64,000 nucleotides of DNA from Antarcticimicrobium sp040365005 (GTDB taxonomy: Bacteria > Pseudomonadota > Alphaproteobacteria > Rhodobacterales > Rhodobacteraceae): positions 124,001 through 188,000 of the forward strand of contig NZ_BAABWV010000001.1 of the NCBI RefSeq assembly GCF_040365005.1, given 5' to 3'. Below the pieces are notes generated by a model, which had not been told where the DNA came from, made no database searches, and was given only the letters and a program-made list of their open reading frames with translations. The translations under genes were made by a program, and so were the position numbers. Shown in pieces: positions 1 to 7,410 of this stretch. Within the stretch, counting starts at the first letter, position 1. Each line of letters begins with the position of its first letter.

Positions 1-1
1 C

Positions 2-1579
2 ACCGCGCCCTGGCAGTTGCGATTCTGGGGCTACGAATCGCTTCTCGGTCGATCCTGGGACGAACCGTTCACGCTTTACGGTCTTCTGGCCGAATCGGTG
101 GAAACCGCGCCGGACCGATCCTGGGTCGAATTCACCCTGCGCGAGGGCGCGAGGTTCTCGGATGGCAGCCCGGTGACGGTCGAGGACGTGATCTGGTCCT
201 ACGAGACATTGGGCACCAAGGGGCACCTGCGTTATCGTGGATTCTGGGGTCAGGTCGCGCAGATCGTACAAACCGGGCCGCGTTCCGTACGGTTGAGCTT
301 CACCACACGTGACCGCGAGCTGGCGCTGATCGCCGGCATGCGCCCGATCCTGAAAAAGGCACAATGGGAGGGCAAGGATTTCACCGCCTCGGGGCTGGAC
401 GAGATCCCCATCGGCACCGGCCCCTACGTGGTGACCGATTTCGAGCCGGGCCGGTTCGTCACCCTCGCGCGCGATCCCGACTACTGGGGCGCGGATCTGC
501 CGTTCCGGCGCGGCACGCAGAACTTCGACGAGATGCGGATCGAGTTCTATGGCGACGGCACCGTGCTGTTCGAGGCGTTCAAGGCCGGCGCGTTGTCTGC
601 GGTGCGCGAGTTCAACGCCGAGAAATGGGACCGGCAGTATGATTTCCCGGCGGTCCAGCGCGGCGATATCGTCAAATCCGAAATCCCGCACAAGCGGCCC
701 TCGGGGATGACGGGGCTGGTGATGAACACCCGGCGCGGCGCCTTTGCCGACTGGCGCGTGCGCGAGGCGATGCTGCTGGCCTTCAACTTCGAATACATCA
801 ACGACACCATGACCGGCGGGGCGCAGCCGCGCATCACCTCGTATTTCTCCAACTCCGAACTGGCCATGCATCCCGGCCCCGCAACCGGCAAGGTGCGCGA
901 TCTTCTGACGCCCTTTGCCGACAGCCTGCCGCCCGGCGCGATCGAGGGTTATGCCCTGCCCGAGGGCGACGGCACCGCGCGCAACCGCGCCAACCTGCGC
1001 CGCGCAATGGACCTGTTGAACGCCGCCGGATGGACGGTACAGGACGGGGAGTTGCGCAATGCCGGTGGCGCGCCTTTTGCCTTTTCCGTGCTGCTGCGCC
1101 AGGGCGACGGCGAGATGCAGCGCGTCGTCGACATCTATGCCACTGCGCTGTCGCGGCTGGGCATCACGCTGCGGGTCGATACGGTGGACGATGCCCAGTA
1201 TGCCGGGCGGGTGGCCGCGTATGATTTCGACATGACCACCTTTCGTCGCGACCTTTCGCTGTCACCGGGCAACGAACAGCGGCTGTACTGGGGCAGCGCG
1301 GGGGTGGAGCAGCCGGGCACACGCAACCTGATGGGCATGGCCTCGCCCGCCGCCGACGCGCTGATCGATACCCTGCTCGAGGCCGAGGCGCACGAGGATT
1401 TCACCGCCGCCGTGCGCGCCCTCGACCGGGTTCTGACTGCCGGGCGCTATGTCATTCCGATCTGGCAGTACGACGTCGGACGGATCGCCCATATCCGGCA
1501 GATGAAATACCCCGACCGCCTGCCGGCCTATGGCGACCGGATGAATTTCATGCCCGATGTCTGGTGGTACGAGGAGTGA
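2..1579 (+). CDS. ABC transporter family 5 substrate-binding protein, YejA-like (5' end missing)
   Basis: This is the periplasmic solute-binding subunit of a peptide/oligopeptide-type ABC importer. The frame is open to the left window edge, so the signal peptide and N-terminus lie outside; the TTG at 17 is internal, not a start. The visible 525 or so codons carry the family 5 signature (WVEFTLREGARFSDGSPVT followed by a VEDVIWSYE block). The early ESLLGRSWDEPFTLYGLLAES stretch resembles YejA, the binding protein of the yejABEF-type importer for microcin C-like and other peptides. The permease and ATPase genes are not visible downstream, where an XRE regulator lies on the other strand, so this gene either ends its operon or stands apart. 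Family membership is clear; the exact substrate is inference. Confidence 0.88.
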   Translation, partial: TAPWQLRFWGYESLLGRSWDEPFTLYGLLAESVETAPDRSWVEFTLREGARFSDGSPVTVEDVIWSYETLGTKGHLRYRGFWGQVAQIVQTGPRSVRLSFTTRDRELALIAGMRPILKKAQWEGKDFTASGLDEIPIGTGPYVVTDFEPGRFVTLARDPDYWGADLPFRRGTQNFDEMRIEFYGDGTVLFEAFKAGALSAVREFNAEKWDRQYDFPAVQRGDIVKSEIPHKRPSGMTGLVMNTRRGAFADWRVREAMLLAFNFEYINDTMTGGAQPRITSYFSNSELAMHPGPATGKVRDLLTPFADSLPPGAIEGYALPEGDGTARNRANLRRAMDLLNAAGWTVQDGELRNAGGAPFAFSVLLRQGDGEMQRVVDIYATALSRLGITLRVDTVDDAQYAGRVAAYDFDMTTFRRDLSLSPGNEQRLYWGSAGVEQPGTRNLMGMASPAADALIDTLLEAEAHEDFTAAVRALDRVLTAGRYVIPIWQYDVGRIAHIRQMKYPDRLPAYGDRMNFMPDVWWYEE

Positions 1580-1594
1580 GTGCGCGACGGTCAT

Positions 1595-1621
1595 GTCATC
1601 CCGGGTCGGACCCGGGATGAC
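1595..1621. repeat. Near-perfect palindrome GTCATCCCGGGTC / GACCCGGGATGAC
   Basis: Two 13-base arms (1595-1607 and 1609-1621) are exact reverse complements separated by one G. It sits between the converging ends of the yejA-like gene and the XRE regulator. Its GTCATCCC...GGGATGAC core resembles small dispersed palindromes that are frequent in alphaproteobacterial intergenic DNA. It could also act as a bidirectional transcription stop, but there is no T-run. Confidence 0.6.
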
Positions 1622-1639
1622 CACCGCGGTGCGTGCGGC

Positions 1640-2263
1640 TCAGGTCAGCGAGGTCACCCAGAGGATCGTTGCATCCTCTTCGCTGGTCGAGATCACGTTG
1701 TGGCCCATGGCCGCGTCGTAATAGGCGCTGTCGCCCCGGCGCATCTCGATCGGCTCGTAAAACTCGGTATAAAGCTTGATCACCCCGGTCAGCACGTAGA
1801 GAAATTCCTCGCCATCGTGGCGCACCCAGCCGTCGAACTCCTCCATGCGGCGGGCCCGCACCCGGGCGCGATAGGGCAGCATGGATTTCTTGGTCAGGCT
1901 TTCGGCCAGCAACTCGTGCTCATAGGTGGCGGTGGCGTAATCGGCCCCTTCGCCCGAGCGGGTCAGCGCCATGCGCCCGTTCACCTGTTCGCGCTGCGGC
2001 GGGGTAAACAGTTGCGGCACCGAGATCTCCAGCCCGACGGCCAGCTTCTTGAGCGCCTCATAGGTCGGTGACATCTGGCCGTTCTCGATCTTGGACAGCG
2101 TCGAGCGCGCCAACCCGGCCTGCCCGGCCGCCTGTTCCAGCGTCCAGTTGCGGGCCTTGCGCAGCTCGCGCACACGGGCGCCAAGGTCCAGCGGTTCGGC
2201 CTCGATTTCCGGGCCGCCGCTGCGGGCGATACGGATGATGGATTTGGGGTCTCGCGCGGTCAT
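1640..2263 (-). CDS. XRE-family transcriptional regulator with C-terminal cupin domain
   Basis: A 207-residue regulator with an N-terminal helix-turn-helix of the Cro/CI type (about residues 28-86, including LARSTLSKIENGQMSP) and a C-terminal cupin barrel (about 120-205, with HDGEEFLYVLTG and the RRGDSAYYDA turn). In this architecture the cupin usually senses a small effector such as an amino acid, polyamine or sugar derivative. I chose the ATG at 2263 (MTARDPKS) over an upstream GTG-type extension at 2305, because the extension would run nearly into the divergent gene. It is divergent from the acyl-CoA synthetase gene with about 64 bases between the two starts, so it may control that gene. 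The effector is unknown. Confidence 0.88.
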   Translation of the reverse strand: MTARDPKSIIRIARSGGPEIEAEPLDLGARVRELRKARNWTLEQAAGQAGLARSTLSKIENGQMSPTYEALKKLAVGLEISVPQLFTPPQREQVNGRMALTRSGEGADYATATYEHELLAESLTKKSMLPYRARVRARRMEEFDGWVRHDGEEFLYVLTGVIKLYTEFYEPIEMRRGDSAYYDAAMGHNVISTSEEDATILWVTSLT

Positions 2264-2327
2264 GATGCTTCTATATGGACGCAGGGGACCGCTTGCAACG
2301 GGCACGGGGCCACGCTAGCCAATTGCC

Positions 2328-3857
2328 ATGCTCTCCATATTCGATCAAGGCCCGCCGTCGCCCTGCCCCGCCCCCTTCAACCTGGCCGCCTTCGTGCTGC
2401 GCCGGGCCGGGGACTCTCCGAACAAATGCGCGCTCTCGGTGCTGCGCCGCGACGGCTCTGACGACTGGAGCTATGCGGAGCTGGAGCGCGCGGTGCGCGG
2501 CACCGGCACCGGGTTGCTGCGCGCCGGGCTGGAGCCGGGGCAGATCGTGCTCTTGCGGCTGGGCAACACGGTGGAGTTCCCGATTGCCTATCTCGGCGCC
2601 ATCGCCGCCGGGCTGGTGCCGGTGCCGACCTCGTCGCAGCTGACCGAACCGGAAACCGCCAAGATCATCGCCGAGCTTAAACCGGCAGCGGTGCTGCGCG
2701 ACCCCGAGATCGCCTGTGCCGATCATCCGCTGCAGATCGACATCGCGGCGCTGGAGGCGATGCGCAGCCTGCCCGCCTGCGACTGGGCGATGGGCGATCC
2801 CGAGCGGCTGGCCTATGTCGTCTTTACCTCCGGCACCTCGGGCAGCCAGCGGGCGGTGGCCCATGCCCACCGCGCCATCTGGGCGCGGCAGATGATGGTC
2901 GAGGGCTGGTACGCGCTGACCCCCGAGGATCGGCTGTGCCATGCCGGCGCCTTCAACTGGACCTATACGCTGGGCACCGGGCTGATGGACCCCTGGACCA
3001 TCGGCGCCACCGCGCTGATCCCCGAACCGGGCACCGATATCGCCATGCTGCCCGATCTGCTGCGCGAACACCGCGCCACCATCTTTGCCGCCGCGCCGGG
3101 GGTCTATCGCCGGATGCTGCGCGACCGAGAGGCCCTCGCCCTGCCCGACCTGCGCCACGGTCTCACCGCCGGCGAGAAACTGCCGCAGGATCTGCACCGC
3201 CGCTGGGAGGCGCTGACCGGAACCGGGCTGCACGAGGCCTATGGCATGTCCGAATGCTCGACCTTCATCTCGTCCAGCCCGGCCAATCCGGCGCGCGGCG
3301 TGGCGCTGGGACAACCGCAGGTGGGGCGCCGCCTGGCAATCCTGGGCGAGGACGGTCAGCCGGTGCCGCAGGGCGAACCGGGGGTGATCGCCGTGCACAA
3401 GGACGATCCGGGCCTGATGCTGGGCTATCTCAACGCGCCCGACGAGATGGCCGCGCGGATGCAGGGCGACTGGTTCCTGACCGGCGATCAGGGCGCGATG
3501 GCGGTGGACGGGCAGATCACCTACCTGGGCCGCGGCGACGACATGATGAACGCCGGCGGCTACCGCGTTTCGCCGGTCGAGGTGGAATCCGTGCTCGGCA
3601 CCCATCCCGGCATCGAGCAGGTCGGCACCGCCGAGGTCGAGATCAAGCGCGACACGAAGATCATCGTCGCCTTTTACACCGGGCCGAAGGAACTGGACGA
3701 AGCGGAGTTGCGCACCTATGTCAACGGGACGCTCGCGCGGTACAAGCAGCCGCGCGCCTTTGTTCACCTTGATGCGCTGCCCAGTGGCGCCAATGGCAAG
3801 CTGTTGCGCCGCGCACTGCCTGCTTATTTCCCAGCCCGGAGTCCCGATCCCGCATGA
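2328..3857 (+). CDS. AMP-dependent acyl-CoA synthetase/ligase (acyl-adenylate forming)
   Basis: A 509-residue ANL-superfamily enzyme predicted to activate a carboxylic acid to its adenylate and then to the CoA thioester. Visible motifs are the phosphate-binding loop FTSGTSGSQRAVAH (166-179), the adenine-binding YGMSEC (305-310), TGD (385-387), the hinge region YLGRGDDMMNAGGYRVSP (399-416) and the catalytic lysine of the NGK motif (K491). The loop has Arg where most family members have Lys in PKG. The overall look is closest to benzoate-CoA ligase-like and medium-chain ligases; the true substrate cannot be read from the sequence. Its TGA overlaps the ATG of the next gene (ATGA), so it is translationally coupled to the DsbA-like oxidoreductase. 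An XRE-cupin gene is divergent upstream. Confidence 0.9.
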   Translation: MLSIFDQGPPSPCPAPFNLAAFVLRRAGDSPNKCALSVLRRDGSDDWSYAELERAVRGTGTGLLRAGLEPGQIVLLRLGNTVEFPIAYLGAIAAGLVPVPTSSQLTEPETAKIIAELKPAAVLRDPEIACADHPLQIDIAALEAMRSLPACDWAMGDPERLAYVVFTSGTSGSQRAVAHAHRAIWARQMMVEGWYALTPEDRLCHAGAFNWTYTLGTGLMDPWTIGATALIPEPGTDIAMLPDLLREHRATIFAAAPGVYRRMLRDREALALPDLRHGLTAGEKLPQDLHRRWEALTGTGLHEAYGMSECSTFISSSPANPARGVALGQPQVGRRLAILGEDGQPVPQGEPGVIAVHKDDPGLMLGYLNAPDEMAARMQGDWFLTGDQGAMAVDGQITYLGRGDDMMNAGGYRVSPVEVESVLGTHPGIEQVGTAEVEIKRDTKIIVAFYTGPKELDEAELRTYVNGTLARYKQPRAFVHLDALPSGANGKLLRRALPAYFPARSPDPA

Positions 3858-4522
3858 CCAACCAGACCGTCAAGCTCGACATCCTGTCCGACCCGATCTG
3901 CCCCTGGTGCTATATCGGCAAGGCCAGCCTTGATCGGGCGCTGGCCGAGATCCCCGATCACCCCTTCGTGATCGAGTTTCATCCGTTCCAGCTCAACCCC
4001 GACATGCCCGCCGAGGGGATGGACCGTCGCGCCTACCTGGAGGCCAAGTTCGGCGGCAAGCAGGGCGCCGCGCGCGCCTATGCACCGATCGTGGAGCATG
4101 CCGAGGCCGCCGGGCTGACTCTCAACCTCGACAAGATTCAGCGCACGCCCAACACGTTGGACGCGCATCGGCTGATCCACTGGGCCGGGATCGAGGGGCG
4201 CCAGTATGCGGCCAAGGCGGCGCTGTTCCAGGCCTATTTTGTCGACGGGCGCGACATCGGCGACCACGAGGTGTTGTGTGATCTGGCCGACAGCCTCGGG
4301 ATGGATGCCTCGGTGGTGATGAAACTGCTCTCCTCCGACGCCGACCGCGAGGATATCCGGCGGCGCGATGCCCATAGCCGCGAGATGGGGGTCAATTCGG
4401 TTCCCACCTTCATCGTGGCGGGCAAACATGCCGTACCGGGTGCACAATCGGCCGAATTGTGGCAGAAAGTCATCAAGGAGATACAGGAGCAGAGCGCAGA
4501 TTGGCCCACTTCAAGTCCCTGA
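3854..4522 (+). CDS. DsbA family oxidoreductase, FrnE/2-hydroxychromene-2-carboxylate isomerase-like
   Basis: A 222-residue cytoplasmic-looking thioredoxin-fold protein (no signal peptide) with the redox motif C16-P-W-C19 in DPICPWCYIGK, and the helical insert and cis-Pro region (NSVPTFIVAGKHAVPGAQ, about 177-194) typical of the FrnE group. Members are disulfide oxidoreductases or glutathione-linked isomerases that act in stress resistance or aromatic catabolism. The start overlaps the stop of the acyl-CoA synthetase by ATGA, and the 3' end overlaps the next gene, pointing to one transcript of three genes. Which reaction it performs is not decided by the sequence. Confidence 0.9.
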   Translation: MTNQTVKLDILSDPICPWCYIGKASLDRALAEIPDHPFVIEFHPFQLNPDMPAEGMDRRAYLEAKFGGKQGAARAYAPIVEHAEAAGLTLNLDKIQRTPNTLDAHRLIHWAGIEGRQYAAKAALFQAYFVDGRDIGDHEVLCDLADSLGMDASVVMKLLSSDADREDIRRRDAHSREMGVNSVPTFIVAGKHAVPGAQSAELWQKVIKEIQEQSADWPTSSP

Positions 4523-4929
4523 CACTGATCTTCAGCCTGCTCTCGGTGATCGCGCTGGGGACGGTGTTCTTTCACATCGTCGAGGGCTGGGGCTGGGTCG
4601 ATTCCTATTTCTTCACGGTGGTGACGGTTTCCACCGTGGGATACGGGAGCCTCGTTCCCGCCACGATACTGGGCAAGATCGCGGCGACGGTGCTGATCTT
4701 CTTCGGGCTGGGCATCTTCGCCGTCGCGATCCACGAATTCGCCGTCTACAACATGCGCAAGCGCGAGGAAGAGGCCCTGTGGCTGATCGCGCGGCTGGGC
4801 CACAACACGCCCCAGCACCATATCCACCATCTGCATGAGAACGAGATCCAGGAAGCCGAGGAAGAAGGCGAGCTGCCCGCCGCCAACGAGGACGATCAGC
4901 CGCACGGACAACACGCCCCGGCGGAATGA
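4501..4929 (+). CDS. Two-TM potassium channel family protein
   Basis: A small ion-channel protein with one TM helix (about residues 7-24), a pore helix and the K+ selectivity filter TVSTVGYGS (42-50), a second TM helix (about 54-75), then a hydrophilic His- and Glu-rich tail (HHIHHLHENEIQEAEEEGE). This is the KcsA-like two-TM topology without an RCK domain, presumably a tetramer in the inner membrane. I prefer the TTG at 4501, preceded by an AGGAG about 11 bases upstream. A GTG at 4459 would add 14 residues and has no obvious ribosome site. Either start overlaps the 3' end of the DsbA-like gene. The acidic/histidine tail could respond to metals or pH, but that is speculative. Confidence 0.83.
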   Translation: MAHFKSLTLIFSLLSVIALGTVFFHIVEGWGWVDSYFFTVVTVSTVGYGSLVPATILGKIAATVLIFFGLGIFAVAIHEFAVYNMRKREEEALWLIARLGHNTPQHHIHHLHENEIQEAEEEGELPAANEDDQPHGQHAPAE

Positions 4930-4997
4930 CGTTTCACGGCCTCTGGCCTCGCCGAGAAACGCGTGATACCGGCAGCGCGTAACCTCGCGGAGTTCCC

Positions 4998-6206
4998 ATG
5001 CAGAATCGAATGTCGCGGACCGAATTCATCGCGCTGATCGCGATGATGTTCGCCACCATCGCCTTTTCCATTGATGCGATGCTGCCGGCGTTGCCGGAAA
5101 TCGGCGCGCAACTCAGCCCCGACAACGTCAACCGCGCGCAGCTGATCCTGACCGCCTTTGTCCTGGGCATGGGGGCCGGCACCTTCGTGACCGGGCCGTT
5201 GTCGGACGCCTTCGGGCGCAAGCCAGTGATCTTGGCCGGCGGCATCATCTACATCACGGCAGCCTTCGTGGCCTGGTCCAGCACCACGCTCGAGGTGGTC
5301 CTGGCGGCGCGTCTGGTTCAGGGGTTGGGCGCGGCCGGCCCGCGCGTCGTGGCGATGGCAGTGGTGCGCGACCTTTACGCCGGGCGCCAGATGGCGCGCA
5401 TGGTCTCGATCGCCATGATGATTTTCACCATCTTCCCGGCCTTTGCCCCGCTGATGGGCGCGGGCATCATCGCGCTGGCGGGCTGGCGCGGCATCTTCCT
5501 TGCGTTCATCCTGTTCTCGCTGATCTCGATGCTGTGGATGGAACTGCGCCTGCCGGAAACGCTGGCCCGGGAAAACCGCCGCCCGTTCCGCGCGCCGCTG
5601 CTGGGGGCCGCGCTGCGCGAGATGGCGACACATCCCACCGTGCGCCTGTCGATCCTGGTCCAGACCCTGTGTCTTGGAACGCTGTTCTCGATGATCCTGA
5701 GCGTGCAGCCGATCTATGACGTCATATTCGACCGCGCCGACAAGTTCCCGATCTATTTCGGGGTGGTGGCGCTGATCTCCGGTTCGGCCAGCCTACTCAA
5801 CGCGGCGATCGTGGTGCGGATCGGCATGCGCCGGATCGTCACCTGGTCGCTGGGCGCCCAGATTGCACTTGCGGCGGTGATGCTCACGGCGGGCGAGATC
5901 GGTCTGGCGCGCGACGTGTTGTTCTGGGTCTTCGTCGTCTGGCAGACCTGCCTGTTCTTCATGACCGGCACCACCCTGGGCAATCTGAACGCCATCGGGA
6001 TGGAGCCGATGGGCCATATCGCGGGCATGGCGGCCTCGATCATGGGCGCGCTGTCGACGGTCGGCGCGGGACTGCTTTCGGCGCCGGTGGGGCTGATGTT
6101 CAACGGCTCGGTCCTGCCGCTGGCCGCCGGGGTCCTGGTGTTCTCGTCCATCGCCTTTGCCCTGATGCTGCACATGGGACGGATCGAAAACCGCAATCAG
6201 ATCTGA
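4998..6206 (+). CDS. MFS multidrug efflux transporter, Bcr/CflA subfamily
   Basis: A 402-residue inner-membrane transporter with about 12 hydrophobic segments, predicted to export drugs or metabolites by proton antiport. The Bcr/CflA character shows in the N-terminal block TIAFSIDAMLPALPEIG, in motif A between TM2 and TM3 (GPLSDAFGRKPVILAGG) and in the RLVQGLGAAGPRVVAMAVVRDL segment. The ATG at 4998 is preceded by GGAG. The gene has its own 68-base upstream gap after the K+ channel, so it may be a separate unit. The TetR gene about 250 bases downstream on the same strand is more plausibly linked to the TRAP genes than to this transporter. Confidence 0.9.
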   Translation: MQNRMSRTEFIALIAMMFATIAFSIDAMLPALPEIGAQLSPDNVNRAQLILTAFVLGMGAGTFVTGPLSDAFGRKPVILAGGIIYITAAFVAWSSTTLEVVLAARLVQGLGAAGPRVVAMAVVRDLYAGRQMARMVSIAMMIFTIFPAFAPLMGAGIIALAGWRGIFLAFILFSLISMLWMELRLPETLARENRRPFRAPLLGAALREMATHPTVRLSILVQTLCLGTLFSMILSVQPIYDVIFDRADKFPIYFGVVALISGSASLLNAAIVVRIGMRRIVTWSLGAQIALAAVMLTAGEIGLARDVLFWVFVVWQTCLFFMTGTTLGNLNAIGMEPMGHIAGMAASIMGALSTVGAGLLSAPVGLMFNGSVLPLAAGVLVFSSIAFALMLHMGRIENRNQI

Positions 6207-6340
6207 CCCTGTCGCCCGCGCCCGGTTTCGGCGCGCGCCGGACCATGGTCCCGGTTGCACATTGACACATCGCGACGTGGCCTGAGCCGCGGTGGCGCCG
6301 GCCTGTCACGACCCGGTATCGCATTGCCGCAGGTTGGCGT

Positions 6341-6356
6341 GTTTTTGTACAAAAAC
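6341..6356. promoter_or_regulatory. Perfect 16-bp palindrome centred on TGTACA (candidate TetR operator)
   Basis: The sequence GTTTTTGTACAAAAAC is its own reverse complement. It lies about 107 bases upstream of the TetR-family gene. It shares the TGTACA centre with a second palindrome at 6418-6433 and with two TGTAC sites upstream of dctP. That pattern fits an autoregulated TetR-type repressor, but binding is inferred. Confidence 0.6.
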
Positions 6357-6417
6357 AGGAAACGCGCGGTCATTTCATGATGGATTACAGTTCATTGTGG
6401 CCCTACCGATTTTAGTC

Positions 6418-6433
6418 TATCGTGTACATGATA
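6418..6433. promoter_or_regulatory. Palindrome TATC-n-TGTACA-n-GATA (candidate TetR operator)
   Basis: The 16 bases TATCGTGTACATGATA form an inverted repeat with only one mismatched pair, centred on TGTACA. It lies 30 bases before the TetR gene's ATG, in the position expected for an autorepression operator. Confidence 0.55.
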
Positions 6434-6462
6434 GTGCATCCCATTGGGCGAAAGCAGGTTCC

Positions 6463-7134
6463 ATGACTTCCAAGGCCACGCCGAAAACCAACCGGGGCGT
6501 TCGCGGACCAGCGCGGACCACCCGCGAGGATTGGCTCAATACGGCAATCGACACCCTGATAACCGAAGGCGTCGACCAGGTGAAAGTTCTGACGCTGTCG
6601 CAGAAACTGGGCTGCGCACGGTCCAGTTTCTACTGGTATTTCAAGAACCGGACCGAACTGCTGGATGCGTTGCTGGATCATTGGGCGGCGACCAATACCA
6701 AGGTTCTGATCGAAGCGGCGGGCGCGAAAAGCGACACGATCTGTTTTGCGCTGGGGCATCTTCTGGCGGCGTGGGTGTCGAAGGGAAATTTCGACACCAA
6801 GCTTGATTTCGCGGTGCGGGACTGGGCCCGTCGCTCTGGCGGCGTGCGGCGCGTTCTCGACCTTAACGAAGGGGCGCGCCTCGAGGCGATCGCGGCGATG
6901 TTTCGCAGGTTCGACTATCCCTATGGCGAAGCCGACGTCCGGGCGCGGATCGTCTACTTCACGCAGATCGGTTACGACCTTCAGGAAACGCACGAAAGCT
7001 GGGATACCCGGGTTGCGCGCGGTCGCGATTACCTGTTCTGCCTGACCGGACGCGAACCCTCCGAGGAAGAGGTGCAGTTCCTGTCCAAGCTGGTTTATGA
7101 CGGGCTGACCGACCAGCCCGCCCAACAGGCGTGA
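6463..7134 (+). CDS. TetR/AcrR family transcriptional regulator
   Basis: A 223-residue regulator with an N-terminal TetR helix-turn-helix (about residues 20-66, LTLSQKLGCARSSFYWYFKNR) and an alpha-helical ligand-binding domain. The ATG at 6463 (MTSKATPK) starts the conserved part; the open frame upstream to 6292 reads through regulatory DNA and is not believed. Two TGTACA-centred palindromes lie upstream, and related sites occur before the next gene, dctP, 276 bases downstream on the same strand. The likely job is ligand-dependent repression of the TRAP transporter genes and of itself. The ligand is unknown; a methylated amine or organic acid would fit the neighbours. Confidence 0.88.
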   Translation: MTSKATPKTNRGVRGPARTTREDWLNTAIDTLITEGVDQVKVLTLSQKLGCARSSFYWYFKNRTELLDALLDHWAATNTKVLIEAAGAKSDTICFALGHLLAAWVSKGNFDTKLDFAVRDWARRSGGVRRVLDLNEGARLEAIAAMFRRFDYPYGEADVRARIVYFTQIGYDLQETHESWDTRVARGRDYLFCLTGREPSEEEVQFLSKLVYDGLTDQPAQQA

Positions 7135-7245
7135 TGTCGCGCGCCCGGCAAATTACCCGACACGATGCCACCTTTCCGGGCGGCGAAAGACGAATCGCTC
7201 CCGGGTATATGTACAGGTGTGATGCCCTTCATCACTTTGACTCCA

Positions 7246-7255
7246 CCCCCCCCCC
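7246..7255 (+). repeat. Homopolymer run of ten C
   Basis: Ten consecutive C residues lie between the TetR gene and the dctP promoter region, outside any coding sequence. Long mononucleotide runs are prone to slipped-strand length change, and they are also a common site of sequencing error. Confidence 0.6.
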
Positions 7256-7352
7256 GGCAGGAGATTGGCCTTGAATCCGTACCATAGACGGTCGTTTCTA
7301 CCGGTTTCACATCGGCGCCATCTTCCGAACTTCCTCCCTTTTTTGAACGCGA

Positions 7353-7377
7353 TTGACATTTTGTACATTTTTGTACC
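7353..7377 (+). promoter_or_regulatory. dctP promoter region with tandem TTTTGTAC operator sites
   Basis: A -35-like TTGACA (7353-7358) is followed by two direct copies of TTTTGTAC; the TGTAC cores start at 7362 and 7372, one helical turn apart. The first copy completes TGTACA. A convincing -10 is not obvious (TACCTA or TAGCTG around 7374-7383). A repressor bound here would cover the promoter. The core matches the palindromes upstream of the TetR gene. Confidence 0.5.
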
Positions 7378-7410
7378 TAGCTGTGAGAGGTTCAATCAGG
7401 GAGACCATTG

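Noticed and set aside
6292..6462. N-terminal extension of the TetR protein to 280 residues
   Set aside because: The extension crosses both TGTACA palindromes and shows no TetR-family sequence. The ATG at 6463 begins a normal-length regulator.
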